From NCBI GenBank assembly GCA_003222975.1, contig QHXN01000055.1:1-41312 (forward strand): a DNA stretch of 41,312 nt, given 5' to 3'. Shown piece after piece: positions 7,525 through 15,591 of this stretch. The stretch is from Acidobacteriota bacterium. GTDB lineage: Bacteria > Acidobacteriota > Blastocatellia > Pyrinomonadales > Pyrinomonadaceae. How positions within the stretch are numbered: position 1 is the stretch's first letter; every line of letters starts with the position of its first letter. Under the pieces are notes generated by a model. That model had not been told where the DNA came from. It worked only from the letters and a program-made list of their open reading frames with translations, and made no database searches. Both the position numbers and the translations under genes were made by a program.

Positions 7525-8997
7525 AGTTACCTCTTCTTCCACGTCCTTGTTCTCCGCCGTCGCCTCTGCTTCGCGGGGCAGCTTCTTCTTGACCTTCGCC
7601 GGGACTCCGGCGACGAGCGTGTCGGGCGGAACGTCCTCGGTGACGACCGAGCCGGCGGCAGTGACCGAGCGCGCGCCGACGCGGACGGGCGCGACCAGCA
7701 TCGTGTCAGAGCCGATCTTCACGTCGTTCTCGATTGTGGTCTGGTGCTTCGCACGTCCGTCGTAGTTGCACGTGACCGTGCCCGCGCCGATGTTCGTGCG
7801 CTCGCCCACCTCGGCGTCGCCGAGATACGTGAGGTGCATTGCCTTCGACTTCGAGCCGAGGCGCGACTTCTTCACCTCGACGAAGTTGCCGACCGCCGCG
7901 CCCTCCTCCATCCGCGCGTTCATCCGGAGGTGTGCGAACGGGCCGACCGTGCAGTGGTCGGCGATGTCCGACTCGACGATGACGCAGTGGTCTTTGACGC
8001 GGACGCCGTTGCCGACGCGCGAGTCCGCGATGCGCGTGCCCTGCATGATCTCGCAGCCTTCGCCGATGACGGTGCGCCCCTCGACGTGGACGTTCGGGTG
8101 GAGCGTCGTGTCGCGCCCGATCTGCGCGTCGGGGCTGACGTATGTGTGCTGCGGGTCAATAATGGTGACGCCGCTGTTGAGCATCAGGCTGCGCAGGGTG
8201 CGCAGGCGAAGTATGCGCTCGAACTCCGATAGCTCGACGCGCGTGTTGATGCCGGAGACCTCGCGCGCGTCCGCGTGCGGGAAGACGCTCACATCCTCGC
8301 CTTCGGCGCGCAGAATGCCGGGCACGTCCGTCAGGTAAAACTCGCCCTGCGCGTTTTCAGGCTCGACGCGTTCGAGCGCGGGGAACAGGAGGCGCGTCTC
8401 GAAGCAGTAGATGCCGGCGTTGACCTCGCTGATCTGCTTCTCTTCGGGAGTGGCGTCCTTCTGCTCGACGATCTTCTCGAAGCGCCCCTCTTCGTCGCGC
8501 ACGACGCGCCCGTAGCCCGCAGGGTCTTCGAGCCGGACGGCCAGCAGCGTGCAGGCCGCGCCGCGCCCGCGGTGCGTGCGGTGCTGGTGGACGAGCGAAC
8601 CGAGCGTCTCGGCGCGGACGAGCGGCACGTCGCCGGAGAGCACGAGCAGCGTCGAGTTCGAGCCGGCGAGTGCGCCGCGCGCGGCGAAGACGGCGTCGCC
8701 CGTGCCGCGCTGCTCCGTCTGCGTGATGAAGACCGCGCCCGACTCGCCCAATTCCTCGCGCACTGCCTCTTTGACTTCCTCGGCCTGGTGGCCGACGACG
8801 ACATAGACGGGCCGCTCGCCTTTGACGAGCGCCGCCGCCGTGCGGCAGACGTGCGCGACGAGCGGGCGGCCACCCAACTTGTGCAGAACCTTCGCCGTCT
8901 CGGAGCGCATGCGCGTGCCGAGGCCGGCGGCGAGTATCAGTATGTCGAGTGGGGGGCTAAGGCCCGGCTGGGAAGGTTGCTGTGGATGTTTGTCCAT
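7504..8997 (-). CDS. glmU: Bifunctional GlcNAc-1-P uridyltransferase / GlcN-1-P acetyltransferase
   Basis: 497 residues. The N-terminal pyrophosphorylase domain has LAAGLGTRM (about 23-31), the lysine motif [12 protein letters not shown] and LSGDVPLV. The C-terminal left-handed beta helix has the hexapeptide repeats of the acetyltransferase ([18 protein letters not shown], then [20 protein letters not shown]) and ends with [15 protein letters not shown] and KVKKKLPRE segments. It makes UDP-GlcNAc, the next step after GlmS and GlmM. The start ATG at 8997 gives a 17-residue Pro/Gln-rich lead before the fold. The last residues VNREP come from a heptad hairpin, so the native end has been replaced or extended by the repeat. 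It starts 9 nt after the end of the YvcK-like gene. Confidence 0.96.
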   Translation of the reverse strand: MDKHPQQPSQPGLSPPLDILILAAGLGTRMRSETAKVLHKLGGRPLVAHVCRTAAALVKGERPVYVVVGHQAEEVKEAVREELGESGAVFITQTEQRGTGDAVFAARGALAGSNSTLLVLSGDVPLVRAETLGSLVHQHRTHRGRGAACTLLAVRLEDPAGYGRVVRDEEGRFEKIVEQKDATPEEKQISEVNAGIYCFETRLLFPALERVEPENAQGEFYLTDVPGILRAEGEDVSVFPHADAREVSGINTRVELSEFERILRLRTLRSLMLNSGVTIIDPQHTYVSPDAQIGRDTTLHPNVHVEGRTVIGEGCEIMQGTRIADSRVGNGVRVKDHCVIVESDIADHCTVGPFAHLRMNARMEEGAAVGNFVEVKKSRLGSKSKAMHLTYLGDAEVGERTNIGAGTVTCNYDGRAKHQTTIENDVKIGSDTMLVAPVRVGARSVTAAGSVVTEDVPPDTLVAGVPAKVKKKLPREAEATAENKDVEEEVTAVNREP

Positions 8998-9006
8998 AGT
9001 CGCTTT

Positions 9007-10041
9007 TCAGCGTGCGGCGGTCACGGGCGCGCGTGCGCAAGCCTGTTCGTAACAGGCGAGGATGACCCGCGCGAGCTTTTCGGGGCTGTGGCGCACCTTT
9101 TCGCCCTCGTCGAGCAGGTCGGCGCGCACGACCTCGGCCTCGCCGCCGAACTCTTCCTCGAGCAGGTGGTCGGTCAGGCCGATCTGTCGCGCGCCCTCCG
9201 CGGCGTAAGCGGCGGCCTGCTCTGCGCTGACGGGGCGTTCGTTCACGACCAGAAAGTCGAACCCGATTTCTGGCGCGTACCTCTTGACGACTTCGATGTG
9301 CCTGCGCGCCGTGTAGCCGTCGGTCTCGCCCGGCTGCGTCATCAGGTTGCAGATGAAAATCTTGACGGCGGAAGCCTGACCGATTGAGTCTGCCACGCGC
9401 GCGACCAGAAGGTTCGGCAGGATGCTCGTGTAGAGAGAGCCGGGGCCGACCGTGATGATGTCCGCCGCGCGTATGGCCGCGAGCGCTTCGGGCAGAGGGA
9501 GGCACTGTTCCGGTTCGAGCCGCAGCCGTCGAATCGGCGAGCGCGAGGCCGTGATGCGCGTCTCGCCGCGCACCTCCTCGCCGTCTTCGAGGTCGGCGAC
9601 CAAGCGCACGTCGTTCAGAGTCGCGGGGTAGATGCGCCCCTTGCTCGCCAGCACCTCGGACGAGAGGCGGACGGCCTCGACGAAGTCGCCCGTGACTTCC
9701 GTCAGCGCCGCGAGGAAGAGGTTGCCGAAGCTGTGGCCGCCCAAGTCGCCCTGGCCGCGGAAGCGATGACGGAACAACCTTGAGAGCAGCGTCGAGTCCT
9801 CTGACAGCGCGACCATGCAGTTGCGTATGTCGCCCGGCGGGAGCATCTGCAACTCTTCGCGCAGGCGGCCCGAACTGCCGCCGTCGTCCGACACCGTGAC
9901 GATGGCCGAGAGCGCTTCGAGCCAAAGGTCGCCGCGCCCGTGGTCGCCGACTAACTGCTTCAGCCCCGAAAGCACGGTGGACAGGCCCGTGCCGCCGCCT
10001 ATGGCGACGAGCTTGAGGCCACGCTCTGAACTTACTTGCAA
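9007..10041 (-). CDS. YvcK/CofD-like protein (gluconeogenesis factor family)
   Basis: About 344 residues. The core begins LKLVAIGGGTGLSTVLSGLK, the glycine-rich motif of the YvcK/CofD family, followed by AIVTVSDDGGSSGRLR, MLPPGDIRNCMVAL, LADL-like and VGPGSLYTSILPNLLV, in the usual order. In Firmicutes and actinobacteria YvcK-type proteins bind UDP-GlcNAc or related sugars and link carbon supply to cell-wall synthesis. Its place directly before glmU and glmS fits that role. I chose the TTG at 10041, which follows AAGGAG at 10-nt spacing. The ATG at 10101 would add 20 residues (rich in Arg and Pro) with no family resemblance and no ribosome binding site. Confidence 0.88.
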   Translation of the reverse strand: MQVSSERGLKLVAIGGGTGLSTVLSGLKQLVGDHGRGDLWLEALSAIVTVSDDGGSSGRLREELQMLPPGDIRNCMVALSEDSTLLSRLFRHRFRGQGDLGGHSFGNLFLAALTEVTGDFVEAVRLSSEVLASKGRIYPATLNDVRLVADLEDGEEVRGETRITASRSPIRRLRLEPEQCLPLPEALAAIRAADIITVGPGSLYTSILPNLLVARVADSIGQASAVKIFICNLMTQPGETDGYTARRHIEVVKRYAPEIGFDFLVVNERPVSAEQAAAYAAEGARQIGLTDHLLEEEFGGEAEVVRADLLDEGEKVRHSPEKLARVILACYEQACARAPVTAAR

Positions 10042-10187
10042 CTGTCTCGGTCTCCTTCTGCAAACGGGCGGGCGCGCCGAGCGCGCCGATGACGGAATCA
10101 TACTTGAAAGAAATAGGCTTTCAAAGGAGTTTGACGGCGAAAGGTGGTTTTAAGATGCGGCGGGGGAGGAATTTGAGGGCGGCCCTC

Positions 10188-11087
10188 CTAGGGGCGAGTC
10201 GTCGAAAAAATTATCCGCTCGAACTCAGGGTCGTTGCGCAAGGGCGCGAGGTCTGCGTCCGTCTGCGCGCGGACGCGCAGCACGGGCTTCAACTCGACGG
10301 CGCGTTCGAGCGATTGCAGCGCCGACTCGACCGCGCCGAGGCGCGCGCGTGTGGCCGCCAGCGCGTAGTGCGTGTCGGCAGCTTCGGGGTCGCGCTTGAG
10401 GGCGCGCTCGAACATCTCCTGCGCGGCGACGAAGTCTCCGCGGTTCAACTCGATGACGCCGCGGTCGTAGAGCGAGTCGGGGTCGCGCGGCAGCGACGCC
10501 TCCGTGCGCAGGCGCGCTTCGGCGATGGTCAGATAGGTGCGCGCGCGTGCCGTCACCTCGGAGACGCCCGCGTGCTGCTCGATGAGCGAGCGGAAGAGGT
10601 CGCGCGCCGTCGAGAAATGGCCGCGAGCGAACTCCTTGTGGGCGCGCTCGAAGGCTTTGAGCGCCGCGGCCTCGTCGCGCGAAGGCTGGCGCGGGACGTG
10701 CGTCGGAGCCGGCCTCGCCGCACTCCGCTGCGTCGGGGCGGCTTTCGTCTGGCCCTTGGTCGCCTTCGCGGGCGCGGACTTGCGCGGCGGAGATTTTGTC
10801 GCGGGCTTTTTCTTGGCCGGGGCGGCGTGGCGCGCCTTACCCGCTGATTGTTTTGCAGGCGGCTTCGCGGGGCTTTTTTTCGCGGTCGTACGCGACCGAT
10901 TCGGGACGGAAGCGGTCTTCGCGGGGGCGGCCTTTCGCACGGGTGCCTTCTCCGCCACACGCTTAGGCTTAGGCTTTGCGGACTTTGCAGTCAGCTTGCG
11001 GCTCTTGGCCGAAGACTTTGGCGAAGCGCTATGCGGTGCAGGGCGGGAGGAGGTTCTTTTTGAACCCTTGATGACTGGATCGCTCAT
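10188..11087 (-). CDS. Histone-H1-like basic tail fused to TPR repeats
   Basis: About 299 residues in two unlike halves. Residues about 5-130 are almost only Lys, Ala, Pro, Ser, Arg and Thr (for example KRVAEKAPVRKAAPAKTA), like the tails of bacterial H1/HU-tail proteins, and are predicted disordered and DNA- or RNA-binding. Residues about 145-290 are helical tetratricopeptide repeats (ALKAFERAHKEFARGHFSTA, SLYDRGVIELNRGDFVAAQE, DTHYALAATRARLGAVESAL). It has no signal peptide, so it is cytosolic or nucleoid-associated. The function is unknown. The start is the ATG at 11087; a GTG at 11096 would add three residues. It is monocistronic with its own likely promoter. Confidence 0.75.
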   Translation of the reverse strand: MSDPVIKGSKRTSSRPAPHSASPKSSAKSRKLTAKSAKPKPKRVAEKAPVRKAAPAKTASVPNRSRTTAKKSPAKPPAKQSAGKARHAAPAKKKPATKSPPRKSAPAKATKGQTKAAPTQRSAARPAPTHVPRQPSRDEAAALKAFERAHKEFARGHFSTARDLFRSLIEQHAGVSEVTARARTYLTIAEARLRTEASLPRDPDSLYDRGVIELNRGDFVAAQEMFERALKRDPEAADTHYALAATRARLGAVESALQSLERAVELKPVLRVRAQTDADLAPLRNDPEFERIIFSTTRP

Positions 11088-11112
11088 GCGAAGCACTCGC
11101 TTTTCACAGATC

Positions 11113-11173
11113 GCTTCCCATGAGGGAAGCCGCCGACCTCCAGCAGCTTAACACATGAGAGGGCATAAATCAA
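11113..11173 (-). promoter_or_regulatory. Likely promoter and 7-bp hairpin upstream of the H1-tail/TPR gene
   Basis: On the minus strand TTGATT (11168-11173) and TAAGCT (11145-11150) are 17 nt apart, a plausible sigma70-type promoter. Just downstream, GCTTCCC-ATGA-GGGAAGC (11113-11130) is an exact inverted repeat that could be an operator or 5'-UTR hairpin. The rest of the 363-nt gap 11088-11450 holds no gene that I can see; it must also contain the promoter of the plus-strand Roadblock gene, for which TATGCT (11265-11270) is a weak -10 candidate. Confidence 0.4.
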
Positions 11174-11450
11174 CGCACAAGTAGGATTTGCGGGAACTCA
11201 TCGAAGGCCGGAAGCATTTAAGAAATGACCAACAAAGAAAAACTATTGAAGTCATCTTTTGCCTTATGCTAGAGTGCTTTTGGAGTGACGAGGCTCCGCG
11301 CTTAGTCTCTTGGCGCGCGCACCGCCGTCGAACTCGCGTGCCAAGTCTCCTCAACTCTTCATTTAGTTCCGCGGCGGAACCTCGGAGACCACGCCCCCGG
11401 AAAACTCGCCTTACAGTCTGCATCCTACGAGAAAAAGAGCCGGTGTACGA

Positions 11451-11933
11451 ATGACAGACGCACCTATCATCATGCACGAGGAGCAGTTTCAGCAGCTCCG
11501 GCACATTCTCAACAAGCTGCGCCTCGATTCTTTTTCCCGCGTGGTCTTTCTCGTGGACAAAAACGGCCAGCAGATTGCCGCACAGGGCGACATCGGCGAC
11601 CTCGACACGACGAGTCTGGCCTCGCTGGCCGCCGGGAACGTGGCCGCCACGGGCGGCATGGCGCGGCTCATCGGCGAGAAAGAGTTTCCGACTCTCTCGC
11701 ACGAGGGCGAGCGCGAGAGCATACACATCTGCATCATCGGTCGCGTGCTGCTGGTCGTGGTCTTCGACGACCGCTCCAGCCTCGGCCTCATCAAACTGCG
11801 CGTCAAGCAGGCGTCGCGCGACCTCTCCGCGGTCTTCGACGAGATCGCGCGGCTCGCCGAGCAGCGCAAGGGGTCGGAGGAATCGCTCTTCGCCGAGATC
11901 ACGGACGACGACATAGACAGTCTCTTTAATTAA
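11451..11933 (+). CDS. Roadblock/LC7 domain protein, MglB-like GTPase regulator
   Basis: 160 residues. The Roadblock/LC7 fold spans about residues 8-125: HILNKLRLDSFSRVVFLVDK, a Gly-rich turn, LASLAAGNVAATGGMARLIG, then HICIIGRVLLVVVFDD and SSLGLIKLRVKQASRDL. The C-terminal tail is acidic (EITDDDIDSLFN). In Myxococcus and Thermus, MglB is the GAP and polarity partner of the small GTPase MglA. The mglA gene follows 91 nt downstream on the same strand, so a functional pair is likely. The ATG at 11451 is used; an in-frame ATG at 11472 is possible. Ribosome binding is weak (AAAAAGAG about 15 nt upstream). Confidence 0.88.
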   Translation: MTDAPIIMHEEQFQQLRHILNKLRLDSFSRVVFLVDKNGQQIAAQGDIGDLDTTSLASLAAGNVAATGGMARLIGEKEFPTLSHEGERESIHICIIGRVLLVVVFDDRSSLGLIKLRVKQASRDLSAVFDEIARLAEQRKGSEESLFAEITDDDIDSLFN

Positions 11934-11938
11934 TTCGT

Positions 11939-12011
11939 GAGTCTGAAGTCGAAACAGAATCCTTTCGTCCGGCTGACTTCAGACTTCGGACTCCAGGCTC
12001 CAGGCTCTCCG
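11939..12011. repeat. Heptad hairpin, family H (word GAGTCTG)
   Basis: The short 5' arm (11939-11953: GAGTCTG, AAGTCGA) pairs with part of a longer 3' array (about 11974-12011) whose complement reads GAGCCTG, GAGCCTG, GAGTCCG, AAGTCTG, AAGTCAG. The arms are unequal, two versus five units. It starts 5 nt after the mglB-like stop and ends 14 nt before mglA, inside an operon. Confidence 0.8.
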
Positions 12012-12024
12012 TCACGGTAATCCT

Positions 12025-12609
12025 ATGACCTTCATCAACTACGCTTCGAGAGAGATTAACTGCAAGATCGTTTATTACGGGCCGGGGTTGTGCGGCAAGA
12101 CGACGAATCTGCAATACATCTACGACACGACCGCGCCGACCGCGAAAGGCAAGCTCATCTCCCTGGCGACCGAGACCGACCGCACGCTCTTCTTCGACTT
12201 CATGCCGTTGGAGCTGGGCACGGTGCGCGGCTTCAAGACTCGCTTCCACCTCTACACCGTTCCGGGGCAGGTCTTCTACGACGCCTCGCGCAAGCTCATC
12301 CTCAAGGGCGTGGACGGCGTGGTCTTCGTCGCCGACAGCCAGGAGGAGCGCATGGACGCCAACATCGAGTCGCTCTACAACCTGGAGGAGAACCTGTCGG
12401 CCAACGGCTACGACCTGCTGAAGATTCCCTACGTCCTCCAACTCAACAAGCGCGACCTGTCGAACATCATCCCGCCCGACGAGATGGTCGCCGAACTCCG
12501 GCGCAAGGACGAGCCGGTGCACGAGGCGGTCGCCTCCACGGGAACGGGCGTCTTCGACACGCTCAAGTCCGTCGCCAAGCAGGTCTTGACCGAACTGCGG
12601 AAGAGCTAG
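12025..12609 (+). CDS. mglA: MglA-like small Ras-family GTPase
   Basis: 194 residues. The P-loop is GPGLCGKT (19-26), switch II carries TVPGQ (78-82) in place of the Ras DTAGQ, and NKRD (141-144) is the guanine-specificity motif. The start [20 protein letters not shown] is typical of MglA. In gliding myxobacteria MglA controls cell polarity and motility; homologues in Acidobacteria and Thermus are usually encoded beside a Roadblock protein, as here. It acts at the cytosolic face of the membrane and cycles between GTP and GDP with MglB as GAP. The gene ends one nucleotide before a perfect 38-bp hairpin that faces the convergent GNAT gene. Confidence 0.93.
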   Translation: MTFINYASREINCKIVYYGPGLCGKTTNLQYIYDTTAPTAKGKLISLATETDRTLFFDFMPLELGTVRGFKTRFHLYTVPGQVFYDASRKLILKGVDGVVFVADSQEERMDANIESLYNLEENLSANGYDLLKIPYVLQLNKRDLSNIIPPDEMVAELRRKDEPVHEAVASTGTGVFDTLKSVAKQVLTELRKS

Positions 12610-12691
12610 AAAAACCGTGAGCCGTAAACCGTGAACCGTGACAAGAGATTTGACTCTTGTCACGGTTCACGGTTTACGGCTCACGGTTTTT
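12610..12691. repeat. Heptad hairpin, family C (word CCGTGAA), perfect 38-bp arms
   Basis: Arms 12610-12647 and 12654-12691 are exact complements around only 6 nt. Units read CCGTGAG, CCGTAAA, CCGTGAA, CCGTGAC, then AAGAG at the tip. It starts with five A and ends with five T, so it would be an excellent bidirectional terminator between the convergent mglA and GNAT genes. The minus-strand GNAT stop codon overlaps its last bases. Confidence 0.93.
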
Positions 12692-13259
12692 AGACCAGAG
12701 ACTTGATCATGAGCAGGCCGTCGCCGCCGTTGGAGTAGTAGCGCGGGAGGCGCTGGGTGACGGCGAAGCCGAGCTTGACGTAAAGCTCCTGCGCGCCGTT
12801 GTTGACGGAGCGGACTTCGAGGCGCGCGATGCGGACGCCGCGGCGGCGGAAGCCGTCCTCAACCTTGGCGAGCATGCGCTGGGCGATGCCGCGCCGTCGG
12901 TGTTCGGGCGCGACGCCGAGCGTGGTGATGTGACCCGTCGCGTCCGGCTCGACGATGCCGACGATGAAGCCGACCATCGTGCCGTCCGCCGTCACCGCTC
13001 GGTAGGAGACGGAGTCGGGCGAGGTGAGGAGGTACTCGAAGGTCTCCCGGCTGTACGCCTCGCCGTCCACGAAGCAGCGCTGGTCGAGACGCCAGCACTC
13101 GTCGAGCTGCGCGACCGTGAGCGGGCGGATGTCGTAGCGCGTCTGCGCGCCCGCGGCGGCGCGCGCGGCCCGCGCCGATTCGGGCACGCCGAAGGCATCG
13201 CCTTCGCCCGCGGCCCCCGACGAGAAAAGCCTCGAGCGGATTTTTTTCAGCACAGCCAT
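12690..13259 (-). CDS. GNAT-family N-acetyltransferase, RimI-like
   Basis: About 189 residues. The acetyltransferase domain fills about 50-185: YDIRPLTVAQLDECWRLDQR, then MVGFIVGIVEP, ITTLGVAPEHRRRGIAQRML (motif A with the acetyl-CoA pyrophosphate loop RRRGIA), RIARLEVRSVNNGAQELYVK and LGFAVTQRLPRYYSNGGD. This order is that of RimI-type protein N-terminal acetyltransferases; the substrate is not determinable. I chose the ATG at 13259 (MAVLKKIRSR). The open frame extends to 13325, but that extension (FAIYHSPFTIYYLP) is encoded by the hairpin at 13264-13381. The stop lies in the 12610 hairpin. Confidence 0.85.
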   Translation of the reverse strand: MAVLKKIRSRLFSSGAAGEGDAFGVPESARAARAAAGAQTRYDIRPLTVAQLDECWRLDQRCFVDGEAYSRETFEYLLTSPDSVSYRAVTADGTMVGFIVGIVEPDATGHITTLGVAPEHRRRGIAQRMLAKVEDGFRRRGVRIARLEVRSVNNGAQELYVKLGFAVTQRLPRYYSNGGDGLLMIKSLV

Positions 13260-13263
13260 CGCT

Positions 13264-13381
13264 GGTAAATAGTAAATCGTAAATGGTGAATGGTAAATAG
13301 CGAACGGCGGTCGTTTGGCATTCAAGTCTGGCAGCGCCTACTGAACGCGAACAACGCGCGACGACCATTCACCATTCACTA
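13264..13381. repeat. Heptad hairpin, family F (word GGTAAAT/GGTGAAT), asymmetric
   Basis: The 5' array (13264-13305) has six units: GGTAAAT, AGTAAAT, CGTAAAT, GGTGAAT, GGTAAAT, AGCGAAC. The 3' array (13363-13380) has only two to three units (ACCATTC, ACCATTC, ACT). The 57-nt centre is GC-rich. It fills the spacer between queA and the GNAT gene, and its 3' edge touches the queA stop at 13379-13381. Confidence 0.8.
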
Positions 13382-14437
13382 GACGATGAGCATGCAGTCG
13401 CCGTAGCTGTAGAAACGGTAGCGCGACGCGACGGCGTGGCGGTAGGCGGAGAGCACCAGTTCCCGCCCGGCGAAGGCGCTCACGAGTACGAGCAGCGACG
13501 AGCGCGGCAGGTGGAAATTCGTCAGCAGCGCGTCCACGGCGCGGAACTCGTGGCCGGGCGTGATCGTCAGGCCGGTCTCGCCGCGACGCGCGCGGGCGCG
13601 GCCCGCCTCGTCCACGCAAGACTCCAGCGCGCGCACGGTCGTCGTCCCCACGGCGACGACGCGCCCGCCCCGCCCGCGCGCGTCGTTAATCTCACCGGCG
13701 GCCTCTTCACCTATCTCGAAAAATTCGGGCGCGACGCGGTGCTCAGCCAAGTCTTCGGCGCGCACGGGCGCGAACGTGCCGTAGCCGACATGCAGCGTCA
13801 CCTCGGCGACGCGGACGCCGCGCGCGCGCAAGCTTTCGAGCACGCGCGGGGTGAAGTGCAGCCCGGCGGTCGGCGCGGCAATCGCGCCGCGAGAGGCGGC
13901 GTACACGGTCTGGTAGCGCTCGCGGTCTTCGGCCCGCGCGGCGAGGTCACAGCCCTCGCGCTTGATGTAAGGCGGCAGGGGCATCTGGCCGAACTCCTCG
14001 ACGAGCGCGTCGAAGTCGCCATCGGAATCGAAGCGCACGACGCGCCCCGCGCCGTCGTCAGTCAGCGAGAGAACTTCCGCGCGCAGTCGCCCGTCGCCGA
14101 ACGTCACGAGCGCGCCCGCGTCGAGCCTGCGCGCGGGCCGCGCCAGCGCCTCCCAGGTGTGTGCGCCCAGGTCTTCGCGCCGCCGCACGAGCAGAAGCTC
14201 CACGCGCCCGCCCGTCGGCACGCGCCTGCCGGCCAGTCGTGCCGGGAAGACGCGCGTGTTGTTGACGACCAGTGCGTCGCCCGCGCGCAGCTCGGAAGGG
14301 AACTCGGAGAAGAACGCGTCGCGCCAGCGCCCTCTGCCCCTCTCGACGACGAGCATGCGCGAGGCGTCGCGTCGCGCGAGCGGGTGCTGCGCGATCAACT
14401 CATCGGGAAGCTCGTAGTCGAAGTCGGAGATGAGCAT
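13379..14437 (-). CDS. queA: S-adenosylmethionine:tRNA ribosyltransferase-isomerase
   Basis: 352 residues from the ATG at 14437 (MLISDFDYELPDELIAQHPL), the canonical QueA start. Family motifs follow: RDASRMLVVER, DALVVNNTRVFPARL, PLPPYIKR, YQTVYAASRGAIAAPTAGLH, VTLHVGYGTFAPV and the C-terminal LTNFHLPRSSLLVLVSAFAG. It transfers and isomerises the ribosyl part of SAM onto preQ1 in tRNA during queuosine synthesis. The frame is open upstream to 14476, but those 13 codons (SSPFPSSPS) are read from the GGGGAAG heptad array and are rejected. tgt, its usual neighbour, is not in the window. Confidence 0.95.
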   Translation of the reverse strand: MLISDFDYELPDELIAQHPLARRDASRMLVVERGRGRWRDAFFSEFPSELRAGDALVVNNTRVFPARLAGRRVPTGGRVELLLVRRREDLGAHTWEALARPARRLDAGALVTFGDGRLRAEVLSLTDDGAGRVVRFDSDGDFDALVEEFGQMPLPPYIKREGCDLAARAEDRERYQTVYAASRGAIAAPTAGLHFTPRVLESLRARGVRVAEVTLHVGYGTFAPVRAEDLAEHRVAPEFFEIGEEAAGEINDARGRGGRVVAVGTTTVRALESCVDEAGRARARRGETGLTITPGHEFRAVDALLTNFHLPRSSLLVLVSAFAGRELVLSAYRHAVASRYRFYSYGDCMLIV

Positions 14438-14443
14438 AGAACG

Positions 14444-14524
14444 AGAAGGGGAAGAGGGGAAAGGGGAAGAGGGCAAAAGGATTTTACCCTTTCCCCGTTT
14501 ACCCTCTTCCCCCTTTCCCCTTTA
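14444..14524. repeat. Heptad hairpin, family G (word AAGGGGA)
   Basis: The purine 5' arm (about 14444-14480: AGAAGGGG, AAGAGGGG, AAAGGGG, AAGAGGG) faces the pyrimidine 3' arm (14487-14524: CCCTTTCC, CCGTTTA, CCCTCTT, CCCCCTTT, CCCCTTT) with a small AT-rich tip. The whole spacer between the YihY-family stop (its TAA begins the array) and queA is repeat. Strong purine/pyrimidine strand bias could also favour H-DNA. Confidence 0.82.
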
Positions 14525-15448
14525 AGAAGGCGAGGCCGGGGTCTCCGCCGCGAGTTCCGCGCCCGCGTGCTCCTGGTGCAGGACGACGGAGAGCTGCGCG
14601 CCGAACATAAGGATGAGGCTTGAGACGTAGCTCCAGGTGAGCACGGCGACGACCGCGCCGACCGAGCCGTAAATCTCGTCGTAGTGGAAATACTGTAGGC
14701 TCGACGCGAAGATGTACTTGCCCGTCTCCCACAAAAGCCCGGCGATGATCGCGCTCGGCAGCGTGTCCCTGAGCGTAACGCGCCCGTTCGGCACGAAGCG
14801 ATAGACGACCGAGAAGAGCGCGATGGTGACGAGCGCGCCCGCCGACGCGAAGAGCGACTGCCAGAAGGCGTTGCCCAACACAGTCATCCACGGCGAGCGC
14901 TGCACGACGCGGATCGGCAGTTGGTCAATCAACTCCTGCAACCCGACGAGCACCGAGGTCAGGAACACCGAGACGATCAGCAGCACGCCGACCGCGCCGA
15001 TCATGCCGAGCGTGAGCGCGCGTCCGTGGAGGAAGGCGCGCGGGCGCGTGCCCCAGATGCGGTTCAAGGCTCGCTCGATGACGGCGAAGACCCACGAGCC
15101 GGCCCACAGCGTGACGACCGCCGCGCTCGCGATGCCGGCCCAGCCCACGTCTTTGAGCGAGCGGACGGTCGCGCGCAAAAACTCGCGCGAGCCTGGATAG
15201 ACCTCGACGATGTGCGAGAGCGCCTCGCTCCCGGCGGCGAAGCGGTTGCCGATGGCGAGCATGACCAGGAGCGCCGGGAACAGTGTCAGCAGCCCGAAGT
15301 AGCTCATCGCGGCGGCGGGCGTAAACAGGTCGTTCTCGTGAAATTGGTGGGCGGTGTGCTGGAGTATGGTCTTCCACGGCGCGAGGTTCTTCACGCCCCA
15401 GCGCCGCCGCGAGAAGAAGGGAACTGTCCGTCGCAAGCTCTCCATCAT
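14522..15448 (-). CDS. YihY/virulence factor BrkB family membrane protein
   Basis: 308 residues with about six transmembrane helices. Signature segments of the family (formerly called ribonuclease BN) are present: HENDLFTPAAAMSYFGLLTL near residue 38-57, FPALLVMLAIG, GIASAAVVTLWAGSWVFAVI, RALNRIWGTRPRAFLHGRAL, and late YGSVGAVVAVLTWSYVSSLI and LMFGAQLSVVL. It is an inner-membrane protein of unknown biochemical function; the ribonuclease name is historical. Start ATG at 15448 or the next codon. It is flanked by heptad hairpins on both sides. Confidence 0.88.
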   Translation of the reverse strand: MMESLRRTVPFFSRRRWGVKNLAPWKTILQHTAHQFHENDLFTPAAAMSYFGLLTLFPALLVMLAIGNRFAAGSEALSHIVEVYPGSREFLRATVRSLKDVGWAGIASAAVVTLWAGSWVFAVIERALNRIWGTRPRAFLHGRALTLGMIGAVGVLLIVSVFLTSVLVGLQELIDQLPIRVVQRSPWMTVLGNAFWQSLFASAGALVTIALFSVVYRFVPNGRVTLRDTLPSAIIAGLLWETGKYIFASSLQYFHYDEIYGSVGAVVAVLTWSYVSSLILMFGAQLSVVLHQEHAGAELAAETPASPS

Positions 15449-15461
15449 TCACCGCCCTCGT

Positions 15462-15546
15462 GATTGCGGAATGCGGATTTCGGATTGCGGATTGATGAAA
15501 GCAATGTTGTTTTTAAATCCACTTCCGCAATCCGAAATCCGCAATC
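15462..15546. repeat. Heptad hairpin, family A (word ATTGCGG)
   Basis: 5' arm ATTGCGG, AATGCGG, ATTTCGG, ATTGCGG (from 15463); 3' arm complement ATTGCGG, ATTTCGG, ATTGCGG, AAGTGGA (ending 15546). The 5' arm holds one extra unit relative to the 3' arm. The tip starts ATGAAAGC, like the ATGAGGGC of the copy at 1258. It lies between the exported 684-residue protein gene and the YihY-family gene, same strand. Confidence 0.87.
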
Positions 15547-15591
15547 GGCACACGCCCGATTGTCCGTCATTTCCCGCCCCGCCGCAAAACC

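Noticed and set aside
10175..10187. Terminator after the H1-tail/TPR gene (GAGGGC-G-GCCCTC)
   Set aside because: Very short stem and no T run on the minus strand.
13260..14476. N-terminal extensions of the GNAT gene (to 13325) and queA (to 14476)
   Set aside because: The extra codons are read from heptad arrays and are absent from the families.
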